From contig BCHX01000005.1 in the NCBI GenBank assembly GCA_001599755.1, forward strand, positions 318,800-382,799: 64,000 bases of DNA, in the 5' to 3' direction. Below the pieces are notes generated by a model, which was not told the DNA's origin, did not search any database, and worked only from the letters and a program-made list of their open reading frames with translations. The position numbers and the translations under genes were made by a program. Positions within the stretch are counted from its first letter, which is position 1. Each line of letters begins with the position of its first letter. Source of the stretch: Gliomastix tumulicola (lineage: Eukaryota; Ascomycota; Sordariomycetes; Hypocreales; Bionectriaceae). Below, piece by piece: positions 11,123 through 22,021 of the stretch.

Positions 11123-13373
11123 TTAGACTCTGGAGCTGGTGAACGTTTCCAGTTCAATCTCCTCTCCATAGAACTCCTCACGCACTTCGTTCCTGGGCGC
11201 TGCTCCCGGCGGTGCACTGGACCTATGTCGCAAGTTGGCATGAGTACCGCCGCCCGCGTTGCCACCGTCGTTCGCGCCTCCTTGTTCTTCGGGTTCCTCA
11301 ACTACCGTCGACAGGACAGAGGCCGCCGGAATGAGATTATCGTTGCTCCCCTCGAACGGGGCTTCTCCCGGTCCAGGCACATCGTCGTTGGCGCCGCGCT
11401 CGACATGGTCCAAGTATCTGGTGCGAGCGTTCTCGAGAACCGCGGCGGGGAACCGGTCGCTGTGGCGGCTGAGTGAAATCCAGGTTGTAATCCATCCGAG
11501 AACGCTGAGCACCAGGACTGCCAAGGTTAGGAGGCCATGCATAGCCACGATGGCCAGGCCAATGATGGTCGCGTTGACGGGATCGAGGTTGTAGCGCGGC
11601 AGCAGAGAAATAGACAGACCAGCGGTGGTGATCTTCGAGACGGAAAGCATCCATACGGAGATGACTGTGTTTCGCTGGCCCTCGAACGGGCTCCACTTGA
11701 GCAGGACGAAGAAGAAGAGCAACTCAATTGTGAAGACACCATAGAGCTGCAACATCGGGGTTTCGGCGGCACCACCGAGAAAGCAGGCGCGAGCGCACTG
11801 GTAGATCAGGTAGACCTTGAAGAACCACCATCTAGTGCCCCGGTATCTGCCATAAAGCCATCCGAACTGCTTGAGGTTCTCGTGGTCGAGGTGAGGTCGG
11901 ACACGATTTGGGTTGCTGTCTGTGTGCTCGAGGCGGAAAAACGGCACGGAACAAAGTCGACCGGGCGCAGCGGCAACGTCCACGTCCCCAACCGTACTTT
12001 CTCTTCTGATGGTGACAAAGGGGATCGTGTTGAAAAGTCGGGACGCCTCGCAAAGGAGACGATCCCGCCGAAACCTAGATCTTGCGTGTTCGGTCTGAAT
12101 GCCCCAAGCCTGGACTACAACCAACCCGAGGCCGCCCGCGAAAAAGACAAGTACAGCGATGGCAAGTGATCCGGTACCATCGACATCGAAGACTGCCAGC
12201 TGATATGTGGTGAGCGTGAGCATGACGAAATACGCGATGAAGAGGGTTCGCAAGACGCCAAAGCCCACGTATCCCGGCCAGTGTGACATGAAGTATCGGA
12301 AGCCGTCCGGCTTCAAGAGCTTCGTCTTTACCAAGAAGCCCAACACGATCCGTGCCAGGATGATCACAAGGGCGACGCCAACCAAGGCTATCGTGAACCA
12401 GATGAGGGCAATGGTGAAAGCATATTCGCGCGGGATGCCGACGGACGAAAGAGTCCCCCCGAAGCCAGACCAGGTTCCCGGGAAAGGCAGATTGGCGTTG
12501 TCCGTGCTTCCGATGAGCGATCCCACGGCCCGGATAATCCAGTCGTGCGAAACCATGCCTGCTGCGAAGGCGTAGTTGCTCCACCAAGCGGGCAGCACGC
12601 TCGGCCACTGCACGGAGAGAGCACCGGACAAGAACACCGATTGATACGCATCCCATGCCACGAGGGCCGAAAACGTATGCGCTTGATGGATCCTCATGTC
12701 GTCGACGGTGTCTCCGTAGATGGCCGGTAAAAAAGATGCAAGCATGTCAAGTATGAGGAATGCTTTGAGCACGATTCCAACAGAACCGCGGTGTGAGAGA
12801 GTAACGCCGTTACTCATCCGGGCCTGGGCGCACGCGATCTCGCTCTGTGACGAGGTGGAGAAGATGGACACTTTCGCGAAGGCTTGAACGTCAGGAATCT
12901 TGAGCGCGAAGGCATGGAGGTCCCCCAATGCGTCTGACGACACCGGCAGAATGCTAGCAACATGAATGCGTTTCGTGTCTTGCACGGGGCAGAGGCTGCT
13001 CATGTCTTCCCCGCAGGGATTCAGAGTGGCATTAAGAAGAGGCTTTCCATAGACGTTTACCGCCAGGTTGACTAGGAGCAATATCATTATCAGTTGGGTC
13101 TATAAACCTGCATAGGGCCTTGGGCAACGTACGGTACGTGTCGTCTCTGCGAACAGTAGACTTTCCTTGCAGGCGCAGAGAAACGGTGAGGTCGTCGGGG
13201 TAATATGATAAAGTGAAGTCCGTCAGGTTGATCACGCCGGTATGGTCGTCGAGACAATCGCTAAAATCTTGTGTGTACAGAGCAGGAAGGGCTTTATTGT
13301 CGGCCTTAGCAACAATGTGGGCGAGAATCGTCCACGCTCCGGCGAGGAGCAATCCTGCTTTCAGGAACATCAT
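11123..13373 (-). CDS. ML-domain TRP-like membrane channel (Flc/Pkd2 family), 729 aa
   Basis: Exons 13373-13133 and 13071-11123. The 61-bp intron has a GTACGT donor, an ACTGATAA branch-like site and a TAG acceptor, and it corrects the frame change between the two open frames. Residues 1-25 are a signal peptide (MMFLKAGLLLAGAWTILAHI...). The next 170 or so residues form a Cys-containing beta-rich region matching the ML-like lipid-binding domain. Then come roughly nine hydrophobic helices of the fungal TRP-like family (for example LIWFTIALVGVALVIILARI). The C-terminus is hydrophilic and acidic. Relatives include yeast Flc1-3 and fission yeast Pkd2, proteins of ER, vacuolar or plasma membranes involved in Ca2+ signalling, cell-wall integrity and FAD/haem transport. 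The exact substrate cannot be read from sequence. Confidence 0.9.
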
Positions 13374-15307
13374 GTTGGCTAATGTTGCACGCCTTGCTTT
13401 TGACGAAAAACGTCCGGGACGGGCACATGCGATGAACGTTGCAGGTGTTCTGTGACAAAGAGGTTACCTAGAGAATTAGTAGAAACGACTCTGTGCGTGC
13501 CAGTGGTTGTTGTCTCGTCCTCGTAGAAAAAGGCGTGGTCGGTTCAGAGGTGGAAGGCTGTTTTGTCAGTCGGCAGCCAGGTCGGTTTATTTATCGTTGG
13601 CTGGGGGTGGCCAGCTGGAGGAAGTCGCGACCGCAAGAACAAGGCAGGTACCCAGTCCCGTTTGCGATTCCGTGCGGGAGGAAAGAGCGCACAGAACGCG
13701 ACAGGATGCCTCCTGCCTGGGCCGCTGATGCGGAAGGTGCCGTGCCTGGGCAGGCGCGCATGACCGCAAAGTTCACTCTGCACTTGCCCATGATCACGCA
13801 TCGATCGCAGACGAAGACGATGGGAACAGAGGGGTCGGAATGGCTAGAAAGTAACCACCAATTGAGGGCGAAGGGAAGCACGGGCAGGGACACGAATCAA
13901 GGCAAACCAAACCAAGCATGTCACGTCGTGATAGAACGACTGTACGCATTTCAACTATCAGTCCCTGTCCCAAAGGGCCGTCAACGCGCCTGGCCCTCGC
14001 TCGCCCCGCGATTACCACAATAGAGCCAATTCTCGCATGCAGAAGAGAAAGAGAAAGAGATACGGCCATTGGGAAACGCTCGTAGTATAGGTAGAGCAGG
14101 GCCACGAGAGTGTGACATTGCTTCCTGGAGGAGCGGACTTGCTGCCAACACGAACAGTTGGGCGGAAGCACGCTGTGATCTGGATGAGGTGCAGCACTTG
14201 CCCCTGCACTTGCCCCTGCATCTGACCCTGCATCTGACCCTGCCAATCAGAGGCAGATCCGCCTGACAACGTGCACGAGCGCGAATGTTTGCCAAGTTGG
14301 CAGCAGTTGGACAGAGTTTCGGGGCCAACTTAACAAAGGTTTGCCGGAGACGGAGACAGGGAAAGAACGACCAGGTGTTCTGGTAATTTTTTTCAACCTC
14401 TGCAAGAAAAGATCCATTGGCGACCCCGCTAAACCAAGACACAGAGTAACTACTACCCTAGAGGCCACCCACGATGCTTCAAGGTTCAAGGCGTCGTGAC
14501 TTTTCATTTTCGACACAGCAGCGCGCGCGGTGTGGCACGACATGTTACGATATCCTACCGCGTCCGTCCGTCTGCCCGTTTCATGGAAAACTGCGCGTTC
14601 AACATTGAACACGATGGATTGGAATGCCGCATTTGTTAGTTCGGCGACTGGCTTGAGCTGCCTGGCTTCCTTCCCATTTGACACTGCCCACGAAAAAATC
14701 AGCCCCGGCAAATCAACCCTCCTCTCCCACGTACGCGAGATACAGTAGCTCTGGAGAGAGTCTCGAGTCTTCGGATACTAGAGAGCAGCCTATATCAGGG
14801 AACTGAATGAAAGCAATGATGGCTTCTCGACACGACATGCAAGGTCGCTATTGGTGGCTGACAGAGACGACTCCTCCAACAAGTGGAAATCATTCTACTT
14901 CAATTTCTCTAGAGGTCTGGTCTCTCGCTTCATGTCGTACGAAATGAGTCACCGTCCACTTGTCGATTCACGGGAACTAATTGGGCTATAGAATGTAAAA
15001 ATAGGGCATCTAGGTTCAGGAAACTTGGTAGGCTATCTGGACCTATATAACGCCGTACTTGTGAGGGGGGGCCTTCGGGTGTCGCCTGCACCGCATCTGG
15101 GAACGTCCTTGCGACATGCACTACCTAGGTGCTCGCCCGTTCTGAGCATCTGGCTGCCTGGGCAATGCAGGTTCCGTTCCGTACCGTAAGGTCGGTCCAA
15201 GTCCTGTCTATTCCATACAAGCCGCCCTAGTTCTCATAAACAGCCGTCGGATGTGGCGCCATCGATCCATGTGTGTATGATCCCTTCTTCCGCCATCCAG
15301 CCTGGCA
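13374..15307. other. 1.9-kb intergenic region
   Basis: No gene is supported. The segment is upstream of the TRP-like gene and downstream of the minus-strand kinase-like gene. It contains a four-unit 12-bp minisatellite (14195-14242). Open frames up to 176 codons overlap one another on both strands and carry no domain. Confidence 0.5.
14195..14242. repeat. 12-bp minisatellite, four units
   Basis: Two copies of CACTTGCCCCTG are followed by two copies of CATCTGACCCTG, head to tail with no spacer. The second pair differs from the first at a few positions, so duplication happened in two steps. Confidence 0.85.
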
Positions 15308-17743
15308 TCAGACCCGAAAGGCCCATTTGGCTGCTGAGATGTCTTCCTGTACTAGTGACTTGGATGCGGCTGTATGCGGAACCCGAACTTGTCTGTCACG
15401 ACGCAGCCCGCCGGGGCTGTCGACGGACACAAGCTGATAGTTGTCGGGTCGCTGTTGGTTCCTCAACGCCTCCACACGCCGTGGTGAGTTGTCGGGTCGC
15501 TGTTGGCTCCTCAACGCCTCCACACGCCGTGGTCGAGGCGGTTCCAGCAACTCGGACCGCTCGAAATCTATTAGCATTGGTCCGCCGTTCTCGCTGCACC
15601 AAAGCACATTCTGGCGACGAATGTCCCGATGCGCCACGCCCAACGCATGCAGCTTTCGCGTCTGTGCCACGACCCCGCGTTGGATATCCGCGAGGCTCGC
15701 TGGCGGAGGAGGTGACTTTCCATCCATCGGCTCCCCGCCCCAGGAGAGGAAGACCATGTGGACGAGCCGGACGCGGACATCGTAGTAGTAGGGTCGTCTG
15801 AGGTCGACGGCGCCCAGAAGGACGGGGATGCTGCGGCCCTGCAGTGCCTCCAGTTTCCGGTAAAAGGAAGTCTCGCGGTTGAGATCGACGACGAACTCGG
15901 GGACCGTTGCTTTGGCGAAAAAGGTGTACCCGAAAGCGAGCAGCGTCACCTGAAACGCGACCCCGCGGGCTCCCTGTGTACCGAGGGGGACAAGTCCGTC
16001 ATCCAGAGAGCTGGTGAGCTGCCGACGGAGCGAGAGCATCCAATTGGCGTGGCCCAAGGGGTGTTGTAGGCAATGCGGATCATGAAGGCGGACATTGGGG
16101 CAGTCTGGGTCCAGTGCCTCTCCGCGTACCAGACCTCGGAGGCATTTTTGGGTACAGTACTGGCGTGTCTGAGAAGAAGGGCCTCCGGAGTCTCGAGAAG
16201 CGTCGCCCTGCAGGCCAGTACTTTCTAGCAGACTGTGCCGGGGGTCGTCATCGGAGTCATCGGAGTCATCTGGAGACGACAGACGTCCTCTGAAGTCGTC
16301 GTCGTCGTCGGACGATGAGCTGCATGTTGATAGCGCACCGGCCTGGCGTTGGGTCATGTTGGGCGAGCGGATGATGGAACCGTAGGTCCTTGGCACGAGT
16401 GCCGAAGGAGGGGGTGTCTGGTTTCGCTCGCTCTCTGGCATCTGACGCAACATTTCTTCGTAGTCGGCTGCCCATTTCCTGGAACTATCCATTGCCCGGT
16501 GGCGTTCGGTCTGCCCGTGAGGCTGGGCACTCATCGCAAGTAGCGTGAAAGCCAGGACTTGGCTGATTGCCGTGCAATAACGAGCATCGCTAGGATTTGC
16601 CTCGACTTCGGCTCGCGGATCGGCAAGGTGGAACAGGAGGGTGTCCGGATTGTTCCAGTCAACCTTGAAGAAGACAAAGGCTTCGCCCGTGGTAAGGTAG
16701 CTGTACTCAAACCCACCCTCTATCATGTAGTGGTAAGTGTGCGTCGCGGCGGCGGCGGCCAGTCTGTCCGCATTGTACTGGAAGCGTTCCTGCTCGTCCG
16801 TTGGCGTTGTGTCTCTGTCCACGACTTCCTCTTGGACGTTCATCTCTCGAAGGCCTAGGCGGAGGTGCGGGAGAGGCAGCTTGTGCGGCGCCTTGTGCTC
16901 GGCCACGAAGGCAAGTGTCCGCAGACCTGGATCATCGGCAAGGCCCTTCTTGTAGACACAGACTTGATCTGTGCGAAGCCAGGTCAAGTTCGGGTCCCCC
17001 TGTCGCCACAATGGCTCTTCACCCATGTCGCCTAGCTCGTTCACATCGGCGTCGAACTCGATGCCCTCTCCGAGTTTGAATTCGTCCTTGGCGGCATCCT
17101 CCTTTACCAGTTGCCCAACGATGGAAGACAGCGGTTGCTCCACGAGGCAGTCTAGAAGACGCGCGAGGTGCCTTTCATCACCGACCTTCCTCCGCGCGAT
17201 CCTGTCCCCATACCAGCGAATGAGACCCTTGTTCATAAAAGCGCGTTTGTCGTCTGGGAAGGTCGAATGTAACCGCTGGAAGATATCCTTCTGCTGGTCT
17301 AGGAAGTCCGCCCAGGGCAGGATTTTGGCAGGAAACCACTTATCCTTTGGCTTGGCGACGGGGTCATTTGACGTGAGCTGATGGCTCGTGTCGACCGCAA
17401 ACCTCTGGAAATTGAACTCGTGGCAGTGCTCGATGAATTCGGGAAGGGTAGTCGGCCTCGACTTTTCTTCAGCATCGTCGGCAAGCTGCCGTAGTTGCTC
17501 CGTACGCCTTTCAGCTTGCTCTCGAGCCCTGTTAGCATCGTCGGCACGCTGCCGTTCCTCCTGTATCTGCCGCCTCAACTCGGCGAGCAAATCGTCTTGG
17601 TCCATCATGGGTGAGCAGTCGGGTCGCTTGTTGGGTGGTGTAGAGGACCTAGTGAAGGCACGAAAGTTGGAGCACACCTCATACGGAGGAGGTGCTTCAG
17701 TGCCCAGGTTGGTGGAAGGTGGGAGAAAGAAAACCGGGACCAT
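15308..17743 (-). CDS. PD-(D/E)XK-like / zinc motif / kinase-like fusion, up to 811 aa
   Basis: Single open frame; the first ATG is at 17743 and a second candidate is at 17608 (MMDQDDLLAEL...). In order: a coiled coil (about 47-95); a mixed region with a D259...E282-x-K284 pair (LRTDQVCVY, then AEHKAPHKL) that fits the PD-(D/E)XK nuclease core; a conserved HYMIEGGFEYSY...GEAFVFF segment; an acidic disordered linker (475-505); a Cys/His motif C530-x3-C534...C548-P-N-x3-H554; and a kinase-like fold with possible lysine K611, catalytic loop H705-R-D707...N712 and D726-F-E. The same order occurs in the neighbour at 19784-22021. Nuclease and kinase activity are both inferred from motifs. A 48-bp tandem duplication sits just after the kinase core. 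Function could be effector-like or in genome conflict; this is not shown. Confidence 0.75.
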   Translation of the reverse strand: MVPVFFLPPSTNLGTEAPPPYEVCSNFRAFTRSSTPPNKRPDCSPMMDQDDLLAELRRQIQEERQRADDANRAREQAERRTEQLRQLADDAEEKSRPTTLPEFIEHCHEFNFQRFAVDTSHQLTSNDPVAKPKDKWFPAKILPWADFLDQQKDIFQRLHSTFPDDKRAFMNKGLIRWYGDRIARRKVGDERHLARLLDCLVEQPLSSIVGQLVKEDAAKDEFKLGEGIEFDADVNELGDMGEEPLWRQGDPNLTWLRTDQVCVYKKGLADDPGLRTLAFVAEHKAPHKLPLPHLRLGLREMNVQEEVVDRDTTPTDEQERFQYNADRLAAAAATHTYHYMIEGGFEYSYLTTGEAFVFFKVDWNNPDTLLFHLADPRAEVEANPSDARYCTAISQVLAFTLLAMSAQPHGQTERHRAMDSSRKWAADYEEMLRQMPESERNQTPPPSALVPRTYGSIIRSPNMTQRQAGALSTCSSSSDDDDDFRGRLSSPDDSDDSDDDPRHSLLESTGLQGDASRDSGGPSSQTRQYCTQKCLRGLVRGEALDPDCPNVRLHDPHCLQHPLGHANWMLSLRRQLTSSLDDGLVPLGTQGARGVAFQVTLLAFGYTFFAKATVPEFVVDLNRETSFYRKLEALQGRSIPVLLGAVDLRRPYYYDVRVRLVHMVFLSWGGEPMDGKSPPPPASLADIQRGVVAQTRKLHALGVAHRDIRRQNVLWCSENGGPMLIDFERSELLEPPRPRRVEALRSQQRPDNSPRRVEALRNQQRPDNYQLVSVDSPGGLRRDRQVRVPHTAASKSLVQEDISAAKWAFRV
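15439..15534. repeat. In-frame 48-bp tandem duplication
   Basis: Two head-to-tail 48-bp copies inside the kinase-like gene are nearly identical. They give a repeated 16-residue peptide (EALRSQQRPDNSPRRV-type) just C-terminal to the D-F-E motif. High identity implies a recent event. Confidence 0.9.
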
Positions 17744-19783
17744 AAGACCACATAACTTTCGCGGGTGGGTGGCCCAGGCTTTTCTTCCAGCACCGCCCGC
17801 ATTGGTGAATATTTAAAGTGGGCCACACAGCCAGGAACGAGCACTCGCTCCCGTCACAAAATGTCTTTCGCACAGCGTGTTAGGCACCACTATCGCCTCA
17901 CCGCTCTTGTTAGACGCGTGTGAAATCTGGGCCCTGCAGAAATCGCAGGTATTGGGTAGTCCGCGTCGAGACGGTTGGCCGGGGAGCACACTGCGGCGTG
18001 TGTAACGAATGCTTCCCGCCAGGGCAACTCCCCCTATCCTTTTCATCCTATATCGCCGGTATGTCCGTGGCAGGCATGGCGTGCTTGATCTTCGATACTC
18101 GAGAGATGCGGCAAGAAACGTATCAGGCTTTAACGTGGGCGATTCCAAATCTTGTCTGTTGCAAAGAGCAGAGCCTTGGACACCAGACGGTGTTCCACAT
18201 CGCGAACAACAGCCCCCTTTTGAGCAGAACGGCCGTATCCTATACTGTGTCGTGCCTATCGAATAGCTAGGATCGCTGCGAATTCTGCCCGGAACATGGT
18301 GACGGGGCTCAGGATTGCATGCATCAGCCGCCTTCATTGCGCATGCTTATGGCTGCCGAGTTCGTCGACCGTCGACAGTCCTCCTTCGTCACAGCCCTGC
18401 ACAACATGGGACTGACTTTTGCGTGCACGAGTCTAGAGTCTTCATGCTGGGGACCATCTTATACGCGGCTTCCTTCGACAACCGGCCACCTCTTGTCCTA
18501 GTGTACTTGGCAGGGGAGAATCAGCCCCCCACGGGCTTGGGCTTCCGTGAGCCTCGTTTCGGCGCGCGCGCGCTTCGTGGCTCCTCCGCCTTTCCCTAGG
18601 ATTTGTAGGTGCCTTCGACCGCAGTTTTCCGAGAACTCGTAGGTGTGCCTCGCGCGCGCCTGATGGCGCATGACGACCACTGCTTCCTTTCCGCCGTGGC
18701 GCCTTCTGAGTATGATAGTCTGTTTTTTTTATAGGAGCCACACGCCGTGGCGAACCTAGCCGGTGGTTTTTTCGCATGGCCGATTTGTCTCTTCCGCGGC
18801 CAGCAGTCCCTTGGGATCACTCATGGTGAACGAGGTTTGCGGCGGAGGGGTAGAGTCCTCGATGTAATCTGGAATGTTGCCCACAGGCTCGTGGAAGGGC
18901 TCGAAGTCGCGATCGGGAGAAAGGATCTAGGCCATGACATCCTCCCCCCCTGTCCCCGAGACTTGTATAGAGGCCGCACCATCCGCGAGTCCGAAACGCC
19001 CACAATCCGTCGGTGTTGCTCGCCGGGGTAGTCCGGACTTGGCTTTCCAGTACTCGGGATCTGTTGGCGTCGGACAGCCATCCTTGCGAGCAGGAGATCG
19101 GCGAGGGCGATGTTGCAGTTCGTCACGGCCCAGCACCGCCTTCCCCTCGGGCCCCCAGGCTGAAGAGACAGCGCATTCCGCTTCCGACGAGCTCTTTGTA
19201 CCATGCCAGGCGATTCGAGGGGTCAACCCAGGCTATGTCGCTCTCGTCCTCGGTGATGATCTCGCGTGATCTTGTTGCCTAGGCATTGATCGTTCGGGCC
19301 GAGTCTGGGGTCGGTTGAAGATTGTGCAGGGGCGGCGTCCCTTCTTTTGCGGCGGTTGCCATACTGGACGCTGTCGAACATGGTCGTAGCGGGTGGGAAG
19401 ACGTTGCAATGTCTGCATCGACCCCTGACCCCACTGAGAGCTAATAATGTTTCCCCCGAAGAAAACCCCGGCGACGTCACCCACTGTTCGCTACTACTAC
19501 TATATTATAGTGCCCTAAACACTGGTAGTTACAATTTTAGGACAAGCACGAAAAAAACCTTTATGGTGACTGACGTGTGGTCCTGCTAATGGCTAATCAT
19601 TGTGAGTGTTTTCTCCGTTCGCTCTCCTACGTAGGTACATACTTACACACTGCTAACTACTTACTACTCAGACACGAATACTAGGCTGGCTATTTGCCAT
19701 CCACCGGCCCTGGGTTTGTTTCTCAATGGCAATGGTGCCCCCCTAGCTACTACTTACGCTTGAGCCTAGCTGTGCTGCGTTGC
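17744..19783. other. 2.0-kb region between two paralogues
   Basis: This lies between the two nuclease/kinase-like genes. No intact gene is supported. The 18770-19370 part reads as protein-like peptides interrupted by stops on the minus strand and is listed separately as a possible relic. The remainder shows only short frames. Confidence 0.5.
18770..19370 (-). pseudogene. Possible decayed protein-coding relic
   Basis: Read on the minus strand, three peptide stretches look protein-like but sit in different frames or are separated by stops. One contains ITEDESDIAWVDPSNRLAWY; the next contains DGCPTPTDPEYWKAKSGL; the last contains DRDFEPFHEPVGNIPDY. A TAG precedes the first, a frame change lies near 19140, and a TAG follows GEDVMA near 18930. 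Introns could explain some breaks, but I find no clean splice set. The family is not recognised. Its place between two paralogues suggests the remains of a gene copied or inserted with them. Confidence 0.3.
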
Positions 19784-22021
19784 TTAACTGAGCATGCAGC
19801 AACGGGAGGCCTTGGTCACGGCTGTTTCCAGCTCCCAGGCCCTGTCGTCGTCGTTGCCCTGCTTCCGTGGCAGCCTCGGCAGCCTCGGCCTGACTCGGTT
19901 GCCCGTGGTGTGCAGTTGCAGTTGCAGTTGCAGTCCACGCAGAGGCGGTCGGTCCAGACACTTGGCGTGTTCAAGGTCCACGATCATGATGGCCTTGCTG
20001 CCGGCATCGTACAGAATGTTGCGCGGCCCGGCATCCCCGTGCAGGACGCCCCGGCTGTGCAGTGCCTTGAGGATGGCCGCGACCGCCTTCGCCACGTCGG
20101 ACCGGCTCAGAAGATGCCCGCATTGGAACAGCGGCTGCCCAGCCCAGCCCAGGAACAGGAACTGCGTGTACACGCCGCTGTCGTAGTTCCATGGCAGGCC
20201 GAGCTTGAGCCTGCCGAGGCACACGGGGATGTGCTCTCCCTGGAGATCCGCCAGCCGGTCGTACATGCCCTCTTCGTGCCTCAGGATGCCGTAGTCCATG
20301 CTCTCCACCCCCTTTGCGACGAGCGTGTAGCCGTGGCTGGACAGGCGGACCTTGAATAGCGTCCCGCGAGCTCCGGACCGATGGACTGGGGCGCAATCCG
20401 CATCGCGGCCGCGGTCTCTGGCCAGCTGGGCCTTGGCAAGTCGCAGGAACTCGGACGGGCTGATGTGCCTTTCCCCGTGCTCGCGGGCGTTGGGGCACTG
20501 CTCGTCCGTCGGCCTGCCCTGCGCCAGGCCAAGGAGGCACAGTTGAGAGCAGAATGGGCGGTCCTGTATGTTCGAGATCTTCTGCTGGCCCTGCTTCCCT
20601 TGCCCTCGCTCACAGCTGTCATCATCATCGCCATCATTATCAACATCATGATCCTCCTCCTCCTCCTTCTTCTCCTCCTCGGGGCCTCCCGGGTTGGAGC
20701 CGAGCTTGCTGTGTCTGGAGTGCGCCCGAATTGGCGATCGCCTGAGCCCCTCCCAACGCCGCGGCTCATACGGAGAAGATCGCGGGGCCTTGCTCTTGCG
20801 CACTGACTCGGGGATACCTCTCAGGACATCGTCGTATTCGAAAGCCCAGGTATCCAGCCTCTCTGCCTCGTCGAACCACGACTGGGGCGGCGGGGGAGCG
20901 CGTATGGCCTGGAGGATGAACGCGAAGACCTGGGCGACGGCCGTCCGATGGAGCCTCGCCTCGTCGCCATCCATGACATCCAGCTTCGGCACGCAGACCG
21001 AGTAGTAGACGATGGACGGGTCGTCCGCGATGCGAAGAAACACAAACGCCTCTGCCGTGCGCACATAGCCGTACTGGAGCCCCTTGCCTACCATATAGGA
21101 GAAGAGCTGTGTGACGGCAGCGGCCGCCAGTCTCCTGGCGCAGGACGCGAAGCAGCCGGTGCCATCCTTGGTGCCGATCACGTCGCGCTCGAGCCAAATC
21201 TCTGCCTCGAGCCCCGCGCTGACCTCGTCGGTGCTGAGCTTATGCGGTGGCTTGTATTCTATAGCAACGGTTGGGATCTTGAGGCCGTCAGCTCTTCTGT
21301 ATAGGCAGAACTGATCGGGCCGACGGCCCTGGCCTTTCGCCCTGCGTCGGGTCCTGAGAGTCGCTGGCCGTGCCGGCTGAGTGCTGCTGGATGCTGATGC
21401 TGATGCTGATGATGCCGGTGTCGGTTCTATTGCGCTGCCATCATCGTCATCGAGAGACTTGTCGTCTGTGGTGTTGGTGATGTCGTCGCCCCCGCCGCCG
21501 AGATTCGTCTGAATCTCGAATGTGACGGCCCCCGGCAGTCCCAGCTTGTCGCGAGACAACGGATCTCGGCATGCCTGGTCGAATAGCCTGTGGATGGCGT
21601 GTTCGACGAGCACATGCTCGGAGTCACGCAGCCCAGGCTCGCAACTGATGGGCCGGAGCACCGACCTGACGTATTCCAGCTGATGCGGCGACGGGAAAGC
21701 GGCGCGAGAAAGGAAATCGCGGCCGGCGGCGAGGCAAGCCCAGACCTCCTCTTGTCTTGCTGGGAAGTCATGCCAAGGCCTGATGCAGCGCGGAAATATA
21801 CGGCTGGATGGGGCGGCGGTTGCATAGTAGCCTGATGTTGTTGTTGTTGTCCTTGGACCGCCGGTTAGGATCTGGACGGAGCAGTCCAGCGAGTGAAGCT
21901 TTTCGAGATAGGCGTTCAGCGTAGATGGTTGCACCTGCTCTTCTTCGTATCGGCGCTTCTCTCCTTCGCGTTGGCGCTTTTCTTGTTCAATCATGCGCAT
22001 CGGTTCCTCGATGGTCGACAT
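19784..22021 (-). CDS. PD-(D/E)XK-like / zinc motif / kinase-like fusion, 745 aa
   Basis: Paralogue of the gene at 15308-17743. The first ATG is at 22021 (MSTIEEPMRMIEQEKRQREG); the frame is open upstream but only to a GTG. In order: a charged coiled coil (8-30); a nuclease-like region with D236 (RRPDQFCLYRR) and E255-Y-K257 (IEYKPPHKL), then LFSYMVGKGLQYGYVRTAEAF; low-complexity linkers rich in Asp/Glu; the Cys/His motif C-x3-C-LLGLAQGRPTDEQ-CPN-x3-H; and a kinase-like domain with catalytic loop H661-G-D663...N668 and D682-L-E. HGD/DLE in place of HRD/DFG resembles the small-molecule or FunK1-like side of the kinase superfamily. The C-terminus ends in CCMLS. The palindromic element at 22081-22155 lies 60 bp upstream. 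Sequence identity to the paralogue is low outside motifs, so the duplication is old. Confidence 0.75.
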   Translation of the reverse strand: MSTIEEPMRMIEQEKRQREGEKRRYEEEQVQPSTLNAYLEKLHSLDCSVQILTGGPRTTTTTSGYYATAAPSSRIFPRCIRPWHDFPARQEEVWACLAAGRDFLSRAAFPSPHQLEYVRSVLRPISCEPGLRDSEHVLVEHAIHRLFDQACRDPLSRDKLGLPGAVTFEIQTNLGGGGDDITNTTDDKSLDDDDGSAIEPTPASSASASASSSTQPARPATLRTRRRAKGQGRRPDQFCLYRRADGLKIPTVAIEYKPPHKLSTDEVSAGLEAEIWLERDVIGTKDGTGCFASCARRLAAAAVTQLFSYMVGKGLQYGYVRTAEAFVFLRIADDPSIVYYSVCVPKLDVMDGDEARLHRTAVAQVFAFILQAIRAPPPPQSWFDEAERLDTWAFEYDDVLRGIPESVRKSKAPRSSPYEPRRWEGLRRSPIRAHSRHSKLGSNPGGPEEEKKEEEEDHDVDNDGDDDDSCERGQGKQGQQKISNIQDRPFCSQLCLLGLAQGRPTDEQCPNAREHGERHISPSEFLRLAKAQLARDRGRDADCAPVHRSGARGTLFKVRLSSHGYTLVAKGVESMDYGILRHEEGMYDRLADLQGEHIPVCLGRLKLGLPWNYDSGVYTQFLFLGWAGQPLFQCGHLLSRSDVAKAVAAILKALHSRGVLHGDAGPRNILYDAGSKAIMIVDLEHAKCLDRPPLRGLQLQLQLHTTGNRVRPRLPRLPRKQGNDDDRAWELETAVTKASRCCMLS

